DNA of 64,000 nt. It comes from Verrucolacustris sp044348085. GTDB taxonomy: Bacteria; Verrucomicrobiota; Verrucomicrobiia; Methylacidiphilales; Verrucolacustridaceae. The position numbers and the translations under genes are program-made. Under the pieces are notes generated by a model that saw only the letters and a program-made list of their open reading frames with translations, was not told the origin of the DNA and made no database searches. Shown piece after piece: positions 45,672-54,173 of the stretch (its first letter is position 1; each line of letters begins with the position of its first letter). The stretch lies in contig JBIKTM010000001.1 in NCBI GenBank assembly GCA_044348085.1, forward strand, positions 62,001 to 126,000, read 5' to 3'.

Positions 45672-46259
45672 ATGTCGCGAGCCCTTCTCATCCTTCTTGC
45701 CAGCACACTTCTTGCTCATGCAGATACGTGTGACGACCTCTTTTTCATGATCAACCAGTCTCGGGTCAAGGCGGGTCTCAATCCCCTCACCCGTAGCAGT
45801 ACTCTCGACAAGTTGGCAAGTCAGTGGGCCGAAACGATGGCCTCCCAAAACAGCCAAACGCACCGCCCACTTACCAAGTCTCTGCTGAACGCAAACGGAT
45901 GGAAAAATCTTTCGGAAAACATCTATGGCCCGGTAAACGACGGTTCGGCCAAATCTATTTTCAATGCGTGGATGAGTAGCTCTGGTCATAAGGAAAATCT
46001 GCTCCGCGAATCCTCAACCCTGGGCGGTGTTGGAATCGCACAAACAAAGAAGGGCGCAGTCTGTGCCGTGTTTAACGGTGCCCAGCCTGCCCCAACCCAG
46101 CCCGTTGCAACTTCGACCAATCCCTCCCAAGACAGCGATGTGGCATTTCCAGGTGTCGGGATTCCAGATTTTGTTCCAAAAGGAATGCGAGACCCAGCCG
46201 CAGCTCTTCCATCCAATTCAGATGGAAGAAAACTTAACCAACTTGGAAGAACAAACTGA
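45672..46259 (+). CDS. Secreted CAP-domain (SCP/PR1) protein
   Basis: 195 residues from ATG 45672 (a GTG directly before it is also possible). A signal peptide (ALLILLASTLLAHA) precedes a CAP domain (about 20-140) with LASQWAETMASQNSQTHRPL and NLSENIYG ... AWMSSSGHKENLL. The C-terminal 55 residues are proline- and serine-rich and probably disordered. Bacterial CAP proteins are secreted with varied or unknown roles. It is 9 bases after the CAAX protease gene and likely ends the purC-xer-rnc-protease transcript. Confidence 0.85.
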   Translation: MSRALLILLASTLLAHADTCDDLFFMINQSRVKAGLNPLTRSSTLDKLASQWAETMASQNSQTHRPLTKSLLNANGWKNLSENIYGPVNDGSAKSIFNAWMSSSGHKENLLRESSTLGGVGIAQTKKGAVCAVFNGAQPAPTQPVATSTNPSQDSDVAFPGVGIPDFVPKGMRDPAAALPSNSDGRKLNQLGRTN

Positions 46260-46427
46260 TAGAACTAAAAGCCCTTTTAACCGTTAAATCACAAATAGTA
46301 TAGGTCTCTGATTCAGAACACTTTAATTAAAATTACTTCAACACGATAACCGGCAATTCCACCCCCTTACTTCACTCGCTAGAACGGTTATTAATCTCCG
46401 CTAACGGATTCGCTTATAAGTCTCGTC

Positions 46428-46453
46428 GGGCTATTGCCTATAGCCCATTTTTG
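46428..46453 (+). terminator. Rho-independent terminator candidate
   Basis: A perfect 7-base stem gggctat (46428-46434) / atagccc (46440-46446) with a 5-base loop is followed by atttttg. It lies 170 bases after the CAP gene and 15 bases before a small ORF, so it may end the upstream transcript. The 46260-46427 stretch before it holds nothing else I can identify. Confidence 0.6.
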
Positions 46454-46467
46454 CGAAATATTAGGAC

Positions 46468-46605
46468 ATGGATTTGACTCGAGCCCCTGATCGTTGGACA
46501 AAGTACGGGAAGTTCGCGGGGATCTGCGCCTTTTCATTTTTTTTAGCCAAAGGAATCCTTTGGCTCGTGATTCCTGGCCTCATCATCGGTAGCTGCGCGA
46601 AATGA
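46468..46605 (+). CDS. Small one-helix membrane protein coupled to heme oxygenase
   Basis: A 45-residue reading frame with a basic N-terminus (MDLTRAPDRWTKYGKF) and one hydrophobic segment (residues 17-42, ending VIPGLIIGSCAK). Its TGA overlaps the heme oxygenase ATG (ATGA), the coupling used by real gene pairs in this genome. AGGA lies just before the ATG, closer than ideal. The family is unknown. It could be a membrane anchor or partner for the heme-degrading enzyme, or a leader. Moderately supported. Confidence 0.5.
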   Translation: MDLTRAPDRWTKYGKFAGICAFSFFLAKGILWLVIPGLIIGSCAK

Positions 46606-47225
46606 CCTCACCTGCCGCTCCGAATTCGGACGGCATTATGGCGCGACTGAAAGCCGGCACAGCCGCCCAACATGCTGTTGCCGAATCCAAACCCCTTGAA
46701 GCCGCCCTGATCGAAGGATCAATTGGTCAGGCACAGTATGAGAAATACCTCTCCCAACGCTGGTTGATCCATCGCGAGTTGGAGACGGCTACTGACCGAG
46801 CCCTCAGAACGGATAATCGTCTCACCTCTCTTGGCCTTCCTTCACTCTATCAAACCAAAAACCTGGAAGCCGATCTTGCCCACCTTCAATCCAACCTCGA
46901 ATCGATTCGTCCCCTTCCCGGAGCCACCAACCTGATTCAGGAAATCCAAAAAGCTACACCAGCTACCCTCATGGGAATCTTCTATGTGTTTGAAGGCAGC
47001 AAAAACGGAGCCCGCTATATTTCAAAATCGTTGGCCAAAGCAGGCCAAACGGCTCTTCGCTACCTCGATCCCCACGGGGAACAGCAGAGACCACTCTGGA
47101 TGAAATTCAGAGCCGATATGGATGCAATCTCATGGACGCCCGCGGAACAGGATCAAATGGTCAAAGCCGCTCAAGCCACCTTCGATGCGATTTCGTCCCT
47201 CGACGACGCCGTCCACGCCGGCTGA
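46602..47225 (+). CDS. Biliverdin-producing heme oxygenase
   Basis: 207 residues, all-helical. His24 in TAAQHAVAES is the expected proximal heme ligand, and FYVFEGSKNGARYIS corresponds to the distal-helix glycine motif of the family (usually YVLEGS). The enzyme opens heme to biliverdin, CO and iron, for iron acquisition or pigment/CO signalling. Neither a heme-uptake operon nor a bilin-binding phytochrome is adjacent. It is translationally coupled to the small membrane ORF upstream. Confidence 0.85.
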   Translation: MTSPAAPNSDGIMARLKAGTAAQHAVAESKPLEAALIEGSIGQAQYEKYLSQRWLIHRELETATDRALRTDNRLTSLGLPSLYQTKNLEADLAHLQSNLESIRPLPGATNLIQEIQKATPATLMGIFYVFEGSKNGARYISKSLAKAGQTALRYLDPHGEQQRPLWMKFRADMDAISWTPAEQDQMVKAAQATFDAISSLDDAVHAG

Positions 47226-47226
47226 T

Positions 47227-48045
47227 TTACGGCCTCCAGTTTGGGTTATCTTGCCGGGCAGCCTCATTCGCCCAACGACGCATATCACGCAACTCTGAAA
47301 AATTAAGAAGACTTACGCTTCCATCCAGTTGCGCGGTCACAGCTTTTTCTGAATACGCAAGCCGAACCTGGCCATACGCCTTAGCAGTTCCATTTACATT
47401 CCAAACACTCGGCCATCGCGGAGAAGATTGCGGTGAAGTCACATAGTAGTATCCGTCCACATTTTTGCCTCGCATAGGATCCACACCCCTTGCAGATGAA
47501 AAAACAATCAGCTGGGAAGGCTTGACCGCCTGCGCCAAGCGCGTCACGCAAGTTCCGTTAGTCACGTACGAATAGGCCGGCTGCCCGTTTTCGTGGCCCC
47601 CAACAAAATAGGAGTTCATTCCTAAACTCGGGGACGCACTGACTAAGTAACTCTGATTTGGATCATTTGGGTCGAGAGAATTTGCCCTCTCGTTCACTAG
47701 GATCGCACCCTCCAACTGATAATTCAGATAAGGAGCCAAGCGCCATGGCCACCTCGAGGCTTGGCTACTGCCCGCTTGGAATTCATTACCCTGACTATCG
47801 GTCGCCACCCCCTCCTCATCGTAACCTTTAAGTAAAACTCCATTCTGGTCCTGTGCAGCCGCTAGATAGGCCGAAATTAAACTTTTTGCCGCGGCTGTCT
47901 CAGACGCCTGCTGCCCAGCTAACCGCGCACGCCCTAAAACTGGGGTTGCTAAACCTACTAGGAGTCCGGTCACGGCAATAACCACCAAAAGCTCGACTAA
48001 TGTGAAAGCCTTCTTCCGATTTGATCGGGCAAACTGCATCATCAA
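47227..48045 (-). CDS. Type II secretion/prepilin-like protein with N-terminal methylation motif
   Basis: 272 residues. Near the N-terminus KKAFTLVELLVVIAVTGLLVGLA is the prepilin peptidase site and hydrophobic helix of type IV pilin-like proteins. The body has the beta-rich layout and a C-terminal TAQLDGSVSLLNFSEL typical of the expanded verrucomicrobial/planctomycetal pseudopilin group. Three consecutive ATG codons allow starts at 48045, 48042 or 48039. It lies 9 bases after the PEP-CTERM gene and may be cotranscribed. No pilus machinery is nearby. Confidence 0.85.
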   Translation of the reverse strand: MMMQFARSNRKKAFTLVELLVVIAVTGLLVGLATPVLGRARLAGQQASETAAAKSLISAYLAAAQDQNGVLLKGYDEEGVATDSQGNEFQAGSSQASRWPWRLAPYLNYQLEGAILVNERANSLDPNDPNQSYLVSASPSLGMNSYFVGGHENGQPAYSYVTNGTCVTRLAQAVKPSQLIVFSSARGVDPMRGKNVDGYYYVTSPQSSPRWPSVWNVNGTAKAYGQVRLAYSEKAVTAQLDGSVSLLNFSELRDMRRWANEAARQDNPNWRP

Positions 48046-48054
48046 AATAGCAGG

Positions 48055-48780
48055 TTAAGATCGACGGCGACGCCGATTCACAAGGGCCACTGCAAAACCG
48101 AAAGCCAGAAGAGATCCCACTGCAGGCTCAGGAATCAAAACCGGCCCCAGATTCCCCACAGCCTCCATGGAGTAAAATCGCGCCGTTGTCGCCAAAGGAG
48201 AACTTGTAATGCCAACGAGACCAAATCCAAAGTTTGTACTTGGGTTTACAATCCAATCGTTAACTGCGGATGTTACATCAATCTGCACCTGCCCCGCTTG
48301 CGTAAGATCCACCTCTGCAACTCTAGCTCTTCCAAAAAGGTTATTTTGGTACCAAGTGGAAAGGACGGCTGTTTCGCTTTCCGAAAATTCCGCACCGAGA
48401 GCTACAACCGCCAGCCGAAAACTACCAGTTGTAAGATAGTCATATACTGGGGGTCCTTGATAGCCGGGAACAATTGCTTTCGGGGTTTTGAAGTCTTTTA
48501 GATTAAGCTGAAGAAACTTAGAGCCCGCTGTGGTCAATCCCGACAAGTTTGAAAATTCGATTCCAGCAAAATTAAAATGCCCGTCATAATTCGGATTCGT
48601 ATTCAGAATGTTCATTCCAACATGAAAGGTTCCACTGTTGAGAGTGCCAGTCCGAGCCGTGCTGTAACTTTGAGTATAGTAGTAGGTGTCTGCATCAAGG
48701 GAAGCACTCACGGTTTCAGCTTCAACCGAAAGAGATCCAGCCATCCAAAGGCTTAAAAGTAAAAATGTTGCACGATGCAT
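48055..48780 (-). CDS. PEP-CTERM surface protein
   Basis: 241 residues from ATG 48780, which gives a proper signal peptide (RATFLLLSLWMAGSLSVEAE). The middle part is beta-rich and resembles DNRLRE/CBM-like extracellular domains (VDLTQAGQVQIDVTSAVNDWI). The C-terminus is a full PEP-CTERM sorting signal: IPEPAVGSLLAFGFAVALVN followed by RRRRR. Such signals are cut by exosortase, which is not in this window. The exosortase-type CAAX protease gene is 2.4 kb away. Confidence 0.9.
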   Translation of the reverse strand: MHRATFLLLSLWMAGSLSVEAETVSASLDADTYYYTQSYSTARTGTLNSGTFHVGMNILNTNPNYDGHFNFAGIEFSNLSGLTTAGSKFLQLNLKDFKTPKAIVPGYQGPPVYDYLTTGSFRLAVVALGAEFSESETAVLSTWYQNNLFGRARVAEVDLTQAGQVQIDVTSAVNDWIVNPSTNFGFGLVGITSSPLATTARFYSMEAVGNLGPVLIPEPAVGSLLAFGFAVALVNRRRRRS

Positions 48781-48998
48781 AAATAAACAGTTAGAGGGCA
48801 AAGAAAAATTTGCAAATGACAACCCCCCCATCCCGAACGCTTATTCGAATAGCCCAAGAAGTCGCATTAGAATACCTTATCTATGAGCGCTTTTATATAT
48901 GTATATCAACGACTTGTGTATTTTGTGTTGCTCGTTAGGAGGAGCTAAAAAACACCGCCTTCTTGCGACTGCGACATTTTCCGCTATCAACTACACCT

Positions 48999-50411
48999 AT
49001 GTCCGAGTTCGATCTCAAAGACACGATCCTCACCCGACTCGGGGAGAACTACGACCTTCACGATAAGTACGTGAATCGTACGCTCGTCAAAGTTCAACGC
49101 ACGATCGGCTTCGATAAAATTTATGCCCGCGCAGAAGGTGCCTACCTCTACGATCTCGACGGTAAGGACTACCTCGACTTCCTCAGCGGCTACAGCGTCT
49201 TCAACATTGGTCGCAATCACCCCACCATCCAAAAAGCAATCAGGGATGTCCTGGATCTCGACCTCCCCAACATGGTTCAAATGGACTGCTCCGTCCTCTC
49301 TGGCCTCCTTGCTGAAGCTCTGGTCAAAAAACTAGGTCCCTCTCGCGATGCCTGCTTCCTCTGCAACTCCGGAACGGAAGCGGTCGAAGGAGCAATGAAA
49401 TTCGCCCGCGCATCAACCAAACGCCCAAAAATTCTCGCACAAGAAGGCTCCTACCACGGCCTGACATTTGGCGCTCTCTCCATCACCCACTCCGGTAATT
49501 TCCGCGAGGACTTCGATCCCTTTCTGCCAGGGGCGGGTTTCGTAAAATTCGGCGATCTCGCCGATCTAGAATCCAAACTCCGCTCCCGCGATGTCGCCGC
49601 TTTCATTTTTGAACCCGTCCAAGGCAAAGGCGTTAAATACCCGTCCGATGATTACTTCCCCGCCGCCCAGGAACTGTGCCGAAAATACGGCACTCTTTTC
49701 ATTGCCGATGAAGTTCAGACCGCGCTAGGCCGAACCGGCAAATGGTTTGGCTTCCAACACTGGAACCTTGATCCGGACATCGTCACCATGGCCAAAGCCT
49801 TGTCCGGCGGCTATGTCCCCTGCGCCGCCATTGTCATGCGTCGCCCCATTTACCAAGGCATCTTCTCCCGCCTCGATCGGTGCGTCGCTCACTCCACCAC
49901 GTTCGGTCGAAATAATCTCGCCATGGCTTGCGGACTCGCCAGCCTCCATGTCACCGAAAACGAGCACCTCGTTGAAAATGCCGCCCTCCGAGGAGAACAG
50001 CTGATGTCCAAACTCCGCGACCTCCAGGAAAAACACGACGTCATCTCGGAAGTCCGTGGCAAAGGCCTGATGATCGCCATCGAATTCAAGGAGCCCCGCT
50101 CTCTCAAACTCAAACTCGCCTGGAAAGCCATCCATGCAATGGACAAGGGTCTCTTCCCCCAGATGATCGTCACTCCCCTTCTTCAAAAACACCGAATCCT
50201 CACTCAGGTCGCCGCCCACAACTCCGACATCGTGAAGATCCTGCCTCCCCTGATCATCGGCGAGAAGGAGATCGATCGCTTTGTCACCGCATTCGACGAC
50301 GTTCTCAGCGATCTCGGCAAATTCCCGGGCCCGCTGTGGGACTTCGGCCAAAATCTCGTCAAAGCCGCACTCTCCCAAAAGAAGTCTTCAGCCGAATCAG
50401 TTCCTGCCTAA
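48999..50411 (+). CDS. Class III PLP-dependent aminotransferase
   Basis: 470 residues from ATG 48999. PLP lysine is Lys266 in TMAKALSGGYVP, the cofactor-binding Asp237 is in FIADEVQTALGRTG, and LCNSGTEAVEGAMKFAR and GSYHGLTFGAL complete the acetylornithine/GABA/ornithine-type family pattern. The amino donor is not fixed by sequence. The C-terminal 60 residues (from IGEKEIDRF) are longer than in short ArgD-type enzymes. Glutaredoxin follows after 6 bases. The 166 bases upstream are AT-rich and hold an unused AGGAGG at 48936-48945. Confidence 0.88.
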   Translation: MSEFDLKDTILTRLGENYDLHDKYVNRTLVKVQRTIGFDKIYARAEGAYLYDLDGKDYLDFLSGYSVFNIGRNHPTIQKAIRDVLDLDLPNMVQMDCSVLSGLLAEALVKKLGPSRDACFLCNSGTEAVEGAMKFARASTKRPKILAQEGSYHGLTFGALSITHSGNFREDFDPFLPGAGFVKFGDLADLESKLRSRDVAAFIFEPVQGKGVKYPSDDYFPAAQELCRKYGTLFIADEVQTALGRTGKWFGFQHWNLDPDIVTMAKALSGGYVPCAAIVMRRPIYQGIFSRLDRCVAHSTTFGRNNLAMACGLASLHVTENEHLVENAALRGEQLMSKLRDLQEKHDVISEVRGKGLMIAIEFKEPRSLKLKLAWKAIHAMDKGLFPQMIVTPLLQKHRILTQVAAHNSDIVKILPPLIIGEKEIDRFVTAFDDVLSDLGKFPGPLWDFGQNLVKAALSQKKSSAESVPA

Positions 50412-50417
50412 CTCCTC

Positions 50418-50651
50418 GTGTCAGCCATTCTTTACGTCAAAGAGGGGTGCCCTTGGTGCGAAGACGCAGAATCGGAACTCCATAAACTCGGTGTGAAATA
50501 CGAACGCCGAGAAGTCCGCTCCAATCCCGCCTACTTCAACGAAATGAAAGAGATCTCGGGCCAATCAAAAGCCCCCGTCCTCGATATCGATGGACGTATT
50601 CTCGCCGACTTCGGAATCGAACAGCTGCCCGCATTTTTAAAGGTAAAATAG
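50418..50651 (+). CDS. Glutaredoxin
   Basis: 77 residues from GTG 50418. The thioredoxin-fold dithiol motif GCPWCEDAE lies at residues 10-18 and the cis-proline region is KAPVLDIDG. It is a short, single-domain glutaredoxin of the NrdH/Grx type. Possible partners include ribonucleotide reductase or arsenate/peroxide enzymes, none adjacent. Its position 6 bases after the aminotransferase gene suggests cotranscription. Confidence 0.85.
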   Translation: MSAILYVKEGCPWCEDAESELHKLGVKYERREVRSNPAYFNEMKEISGQSKAPVLDIDGRILADFGIEQLPAFLKVK

Positions 50652-50708
50652 GCTCCCTGCTGGAACGGAAGCTTTCTGATTAAGCCATCTAAGCAGATCT
50701 AAAAATCG

Positions 50709-50782
50709 TTGCGGGGGCAGGATTTGAACCTGCGGCCTTCAGGTTATGAGCCTGACGAGCTACCTGGCTGCTCCACCCCGCA
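50709..50782 (-). tRNA. Initiator tRNA-Met (CAT)
   Basis: A full cloverleaf on the minus strand with anticodon CAT, TTCAAAT T-loop and AGCCAGGTA D-loop. The A11-T24 D-stem pair is the initiator mark. Position 1 is T opposite A72, a weak pair in place of the C1/A72 mismatch, and the anticodon stem has A29-T41 followed by two G-C pairs rather than three. CCA is not encoded. The gene is antisense to its neighbours, between grx and tolQ. Confidence 0.92.
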
Positions 50783-50900
50783 ATAAAATCATGCTCTTGA
50801 AGAGGAGTGGAGTCAATCTCGCCTCAGGAATCCACCTTGAGTTTTTGATTTCTCCGCGTTCCTCTCTTGTCTCCGGCTCTCGATTCCTTATATCAATCCT

Positions 50901-51617
50901 ATGTTTGCAGCCGCTGGAATCCTCTATGCCTTCCAACACTCCGAACCGGCAGGCAAAGCCGTCCTTTTCTTCCTTCTCCTTGGCTCGATTTTTAGCTGGT
51001 CGGTGATCTGGTCAAAATGGGTTCAGCTCAACGGTGTGCTTAAATCGACCCGCGCTTTTCTACCCATCTTTCGATCTGCAACGGAACCCCTCGAACCCTA
51101 CCTCTCAGGTCGACCCCCAGGTGATTCTCCCCAAGCCATCATCTACCATGCCGGTGCAAAGGAGCTCTGCTTTCATCTCACAGGCTCGTCCGTAGTCGAC
51201 TCCACCCTCGCCGCCCGACTCTCCTCCGCGCGCTCGATCAGCGAGACAGGAATGAACTCCGTCCGCACGGCTATGGAGCGTGCTGTGGGCGAGGAATCTC
51301 TCAAACTCGAATCAAATCTCATTCTCCTCGCCACCGCCGTCAGCGGTGCCCCCTTCCTAGGCCTTCTCGGCACCGTTTGGGGCGTGATGGATGCCTTCAG
51401 TGGTATCGCAATGGCAGGCCAAGCCAGTCTCGCCGCAATGGCTCCTGGCGTCTCCGGAGCACTCATCACAACCGTAGTCGGCCTACTCGTCGCCATTCCC
51501 GCGATGTTTGGTTACAACTTCCTCACCACCTCCATCCGCAGCCAAAACATCCAGATGGAAAACTTCGCCGCAGAATGCGCTGCCGTTTTCGAACACCGCT
51601 TCACCTCACGCTTATGA
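50901..51617 (+). CDS. tolQ: MotA/TolQ/ExbB-family proton channel protein
   Basis: 238 residues with three membrane helices: one near the N-terminus (LFFLLLGSIFSWSVIW) and two in the C-terminal half (ATAVSGAPFLGLLGTVWGVMDAF and SGALITTVVGLLVAIPAMFGYNF). The GAPFLGLLGTVWG and ALITTVVGLLVAIPA motifs are those of TolQ/ExbB. With TolR it uses the proton-motive force to energise TolA. It is first in a tolQ-tolR-tolA-tolB-pal cluster, and tolR overlaps its stop by ATGA. Confidence 0.93.
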   Translation: MFAAAGILYAFQHSEPAGKAVLFFLLLGSIFSWSVIWSKWVQLNGVLKSTRAFLPIFRSATEPLEPYLSGRPPGDSPQAIIYHAGAKELCFHLTGSSVVDSTLAARLSSARSISETGMNSVRTAMERAVGEESLKLESNLILLATAVSGAPFLGLLGTVWGVMDAFSGIAMAGQASLAAMAPGVSGALITTVVGLLVAIPAMFGYNFLTTSIRSQNIQMENFAAECAAVFEHRFTSRL

Positions 51618-52036
51618 GACGCTCCCGTTTCCATGCCCAGACGCATAACCTTGCCGAGCTCAATATCACCCCTTTGCTTGATCTCGTCTTTGTTCTCTTG
51701 ATCATTTTCATGATCACCACTCCTTTGATGGAACAACAACTTCCCGTGGATCTTCCCAAATCGACCACTTCCCTACCAACGACTATGCCCGATCCAAAAT
51801 CAATCCTCTCTTTGACCCTCTCCAAAGATGGCTCAACCCTTTTGGGCTCAGAAAAAGTTCGAATCGATCAACTTGCATCCCTTCTCACTCAGCGAAAAGC
51901 CCGTGACCCTGAGCTCGTTGTCTCCCTTCGGGCCGACTCCACCCTTCCTTACGAAACGATTTTCCGCGCCTTGGAGGCCGTCCGCTCCTCAGGTGCGCGC
52001 CTTGACCTCGCGAATACTCCGGACATTCGCAAGTGA
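51614..52036 (+). CDS. tolR: ExbD/TolR-family protein
   Basis: 140 residues from ATG 51614 (overlapping the tolQ stop). It has a short N-terminus and one membrane helix with the channel aspartate in ITPLLDLVFVLLIIFMITTP. A periplasmic domain follows, with VDLPKSTTS and the repeated-strand region ending in IFRALEAVRSSGARLDLA. A longer frame from 51377 only shadows tolQ. Gene order and the GTGA overlap with the TolA-like gene fit TolR better than ExbD. Confidence 0.92.
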   Translation: MRRSRFHAQTHNLAELNITPLLDLVFVLLIIFMITTPLMEQQLPVDLPKSTTSLPTTMPDPKSILSLTLSKDGSTLLGSEKVRIDQLASLLTQRKARDPELVVSLRADSTLPYETIFRALEAVRSSGARLDLANTPDIRK

Positions 52037-52941
52037 ATCCCCGCGGGCGCCCCTTTCGGCGTACCGTTCTGATCGTCTTCGGTATTCACGTGGGTCTCCT
52101 TCTTCTCTTTGGGCTCCCCATGGCCCAGTGCCATAAATCGAAACCCATTCAACCCGTTGAAATAATTGATCTGGGCTCTCTCCGACCCGGTCCAGGACTG
52201 CCTTCCCCCACTTCATCGCCGGCTCCAGCCACCCCATCCCAACCTGCATCCGAAATCAAAAATCCAAAATCCGAAATGCCTGTGGCGCCGAAGCCAGCAC
52301 CTGTTGAGGAAATAAAGCCCACCCCAACTCCCGCAGAGCCGAAAATTGAAACCCCTACACCCCCAGAGCTGAAACCTGAACCTGTTCCCACCCCAAAGCC
52401 TGAGCCCCTTCCTCAACCTGAACCCAAACCTACTCCCGCACCCAAACATCAGGTCAAAGTCAGCACCGCAAAGAAAAAAGTCTCCGTTTCCACCTCTTCC
52501 GCTTCAACGGAAAGCAAATCCATATCCACCCAATCCCGCGAACCAGCGGGCCCAAGTGCTTCCGACATCAAAAGCCGTCTGGCCTCAAAAATCCCAGGTG
52601 AAGCCGGTGGGGGCGGGGGTGATGGTGCAGGCAACGCAGGCCGACCCGACGGCGTTGCTGACGATTTCTCTTGGTATCGTGCCCTGATCAAACAGTCGAT
52701 CCAGTCCGCATGGAAAAAACCCCCAATTCCCGCTGGCGAAAAGATCTATACCGAGGTTGAAATCAAAATTTCTGAATCCGGCGCAGTCACCTTCCTCCGA
52801 ATCTCCCACCCCTCAGGGGATCCCAGCATGGATACCTCGGTCGAACAGGCCGTCCGCTCCACCCCTCGACTTGCAAAACCCCTTCCCACTGGTCTTGGAT
52901 CTCCCGATTACACCGTCATTATTCAGTTCAAGTTGGAGTGA
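52033..52941 (+). CDS. tolA: TolA/TonB-like periplasm-spanning protein
   Basis: 302 residues from GTG overlapping the tolR stop. One N-terminal membrane helix (about 12-30) precedes a long proline/glutamate/lysine linker (about 45-150, many PEPKP-type units). A Ser/Gly-rich part and a C-terminal TonB/TolA domain (about 215-302: WYRALIKQSIQSAWKKPP ... YTVIIQFKLE) follow. It should carry TolQ-TolR energy to TolB/Pal during outer-membrane constriction. The proline-rich linker is TonB-like while the genomic context is Tol. Confidence 0.88.
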   Translation: MNPRGRPFRRTVLIVFGIHVGLLLLFGLPMAQCHKSKPIQPVEIIDLGSLRPGPGLPSPTSSPAPATPSQPASEIKNPKSEMPVAPKPAPVEEIKPTPTPAEPKIETPTPPELKPEPVPTPKPEPLPQPEPKPTPAPKHQVKVSTAKKKVSVSTSSASTESKSISTQSREPAGPSASDIKSRLASKIPGEAGGGGGDGAGNAGRPDGVADDFSWYRALIKQSIQSAWKKPPIPAGEKIYTEVEIKISESGAVTFLRISHPSGDPSMDTSVEQAVRSTPRLAKPLPTGLGSPDYTVIIQFKLE

Positions 52942-53004
52942 CCTTTTCTAAATTCAAAATCGGAATTTTCTGGAAATCTCATCTCCGTGCTGTTGTCTCT
53001 TGAG

Positions 53005-54168
53005 ATGAACCAACTCCTCACCACTCTCCTTCTTCTTCCTACCCTCCTCTTTGCTCAATCCTCCGCTCCTGTCATTGTTATTGAGCAAACTCGCAAAGTC
53101 GACGTTGCCATATCTCCGATCTCGGGTACCGAAGGTCCCGCCCTTACAAAAGTCCTCCAAAACGACCTGGACCGCTCTGGTGCGTGTCGGGTAGTCGAGC
53201 CCACCTCTGCCGCCTTTACTCTCTCCGCCACTGTCACGCCCACCGGCGTCGCAGGTCGTGCAATTCCAAAAGCTGGTGGAGCCCCCTTAGTCGACTCCTC
53301 CTTCAGCGGGGACGCCCGCCGCGCCACCCATCAGTTTGCTGACGCATTTGTGGAAGCCCTCACAGGCACTCCGGGATTTGCCTCCAGCCGAATTACCTTT
53401 GCCTCCGCTTCAGGTGGAAAAAAAAGCAAAGTAAAAGAGATCTACATCTCAGACATCGATGGAGCCAACGCCCGCCAACTCACGCAAGACTCCGCTCTTG
53501 GGTACTGCCCAAAGTTCTCCCCTGACGGAAACAAAATCGCCTACAGCTCCGATAAAAGCGGGTACCGCGATACCTACGTAATCGACCTCCCTACCAAAAA
53601 ACGCTCTATCGTTGCCCAGTTCCCCGGTCAAAATACCGGGGCTACCTTCTCCCCCGATGGGCAAACTCTCGCCCTCAGCCTCTCAAAATTTGGTAACCCA
53701 GAAATTTGCACGCTGCCATCCTCCGGAGGCCAGCCCACAAGGCTCACGCAAACCCGCGGAACCGACTGCTCTCCCTCCTGGTCCCCCGACGGAACCAAAA
53801 TCGTGTACGTTTCCGATGAGCGTGGAAGCCCGGGTCTCTACCTGATTTCCGCCACCGGAGGGGAACCTGAAAAACTCAATACCGAATCCTCCTACACCAC
53901 CGAGCCCGACTGGTCCCCCGACGGAAAAAAAATTGCGTACAGCATCACCTCCGGTGGAGGTCAGATCGGCGTCTATGACATCGAAACAAAAAAAGCACGC
54001 ATCGTGAGCCGCGGTTCTGGACTCGAAAGCCCCTCATGGACAAGGAATTCCCGCCACCTGGTTTGCTCTCAAAATGGCACTCTAGTTCTGCTTGACTCAC
54101 TTACGGGGGAAGCTATCAAAGTACCCAATAACTTGAGTAACAACACCGAACCCAATACAACCCGCTGA
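53005..54168 (+). CDS. tolB: Tol-Pal system beta-propeller protein TolB
   Basis: 387 residues from ATG 53005 with a signal peptide (LLTTLLLLPTLLFAQSS). An N-terminal alpha/beta domain (about 25-130) is followed by a PD40-type propeller with repeated SPDG units: CPKFSPDGNKIAYSSD, TFSPDGQTLALS, SWSPDGTKIVYVSD, DWSPDGKKIAYS. TolB is periplasmic and binds Pal and TolA. A GTG six codons earlier (52987) is possible but would extend the signal peptide. pal follows after 5 bases. Confidence 0.94.
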   Translation: MNQLLTTLLLLPTLLFAQSSAPVIVIEQTRKVDVAISPISGTEGPALTKVLQNDLDRSGACRVVEPTSAAFTLSATVTPTGVAGRAIPKAGGAPLVDSSFSGDARRATHQFADAFVEALTGTPGFASSRITFASASGGKKSKVKEIYISDIDGANARQLTQDSALGYCPKFSPDGNKIAYSSDKSGYRDTYVIDLPTKKRSIVAQFPGQNTGATFSPDGQTLALSLSKFGNPEICTLPSSGGQPTRLTQTRGTDCSPSWSPDGTKIVYVSDERGSPGLYLISATGGEPEKLNTESSYTTEPDWSPDGKKIAYSITSGGGQIGVYDIETKKARIVSRGSGLESPSWTRNSRHLVCSQNGTLVLLDSLTGEAIKVPNNLSNNTEPNTTR

Positions 54169-54173
54169 AAATT

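Noticed and set aside
48930..48998. AGGAGG sequence with no start codon before the class III aminotransferase
   Set aside because: No ATG, GTG or TTG at suitable distance opens a frame of any length, so it is not evidence for a missed gene.
49725..50378. 217-residue open frame antisense to the class III aminotransferase
   Set aside because: It mirrors the aminotransferase codons, has no domain or ribosome site, and the sense gene is certain.
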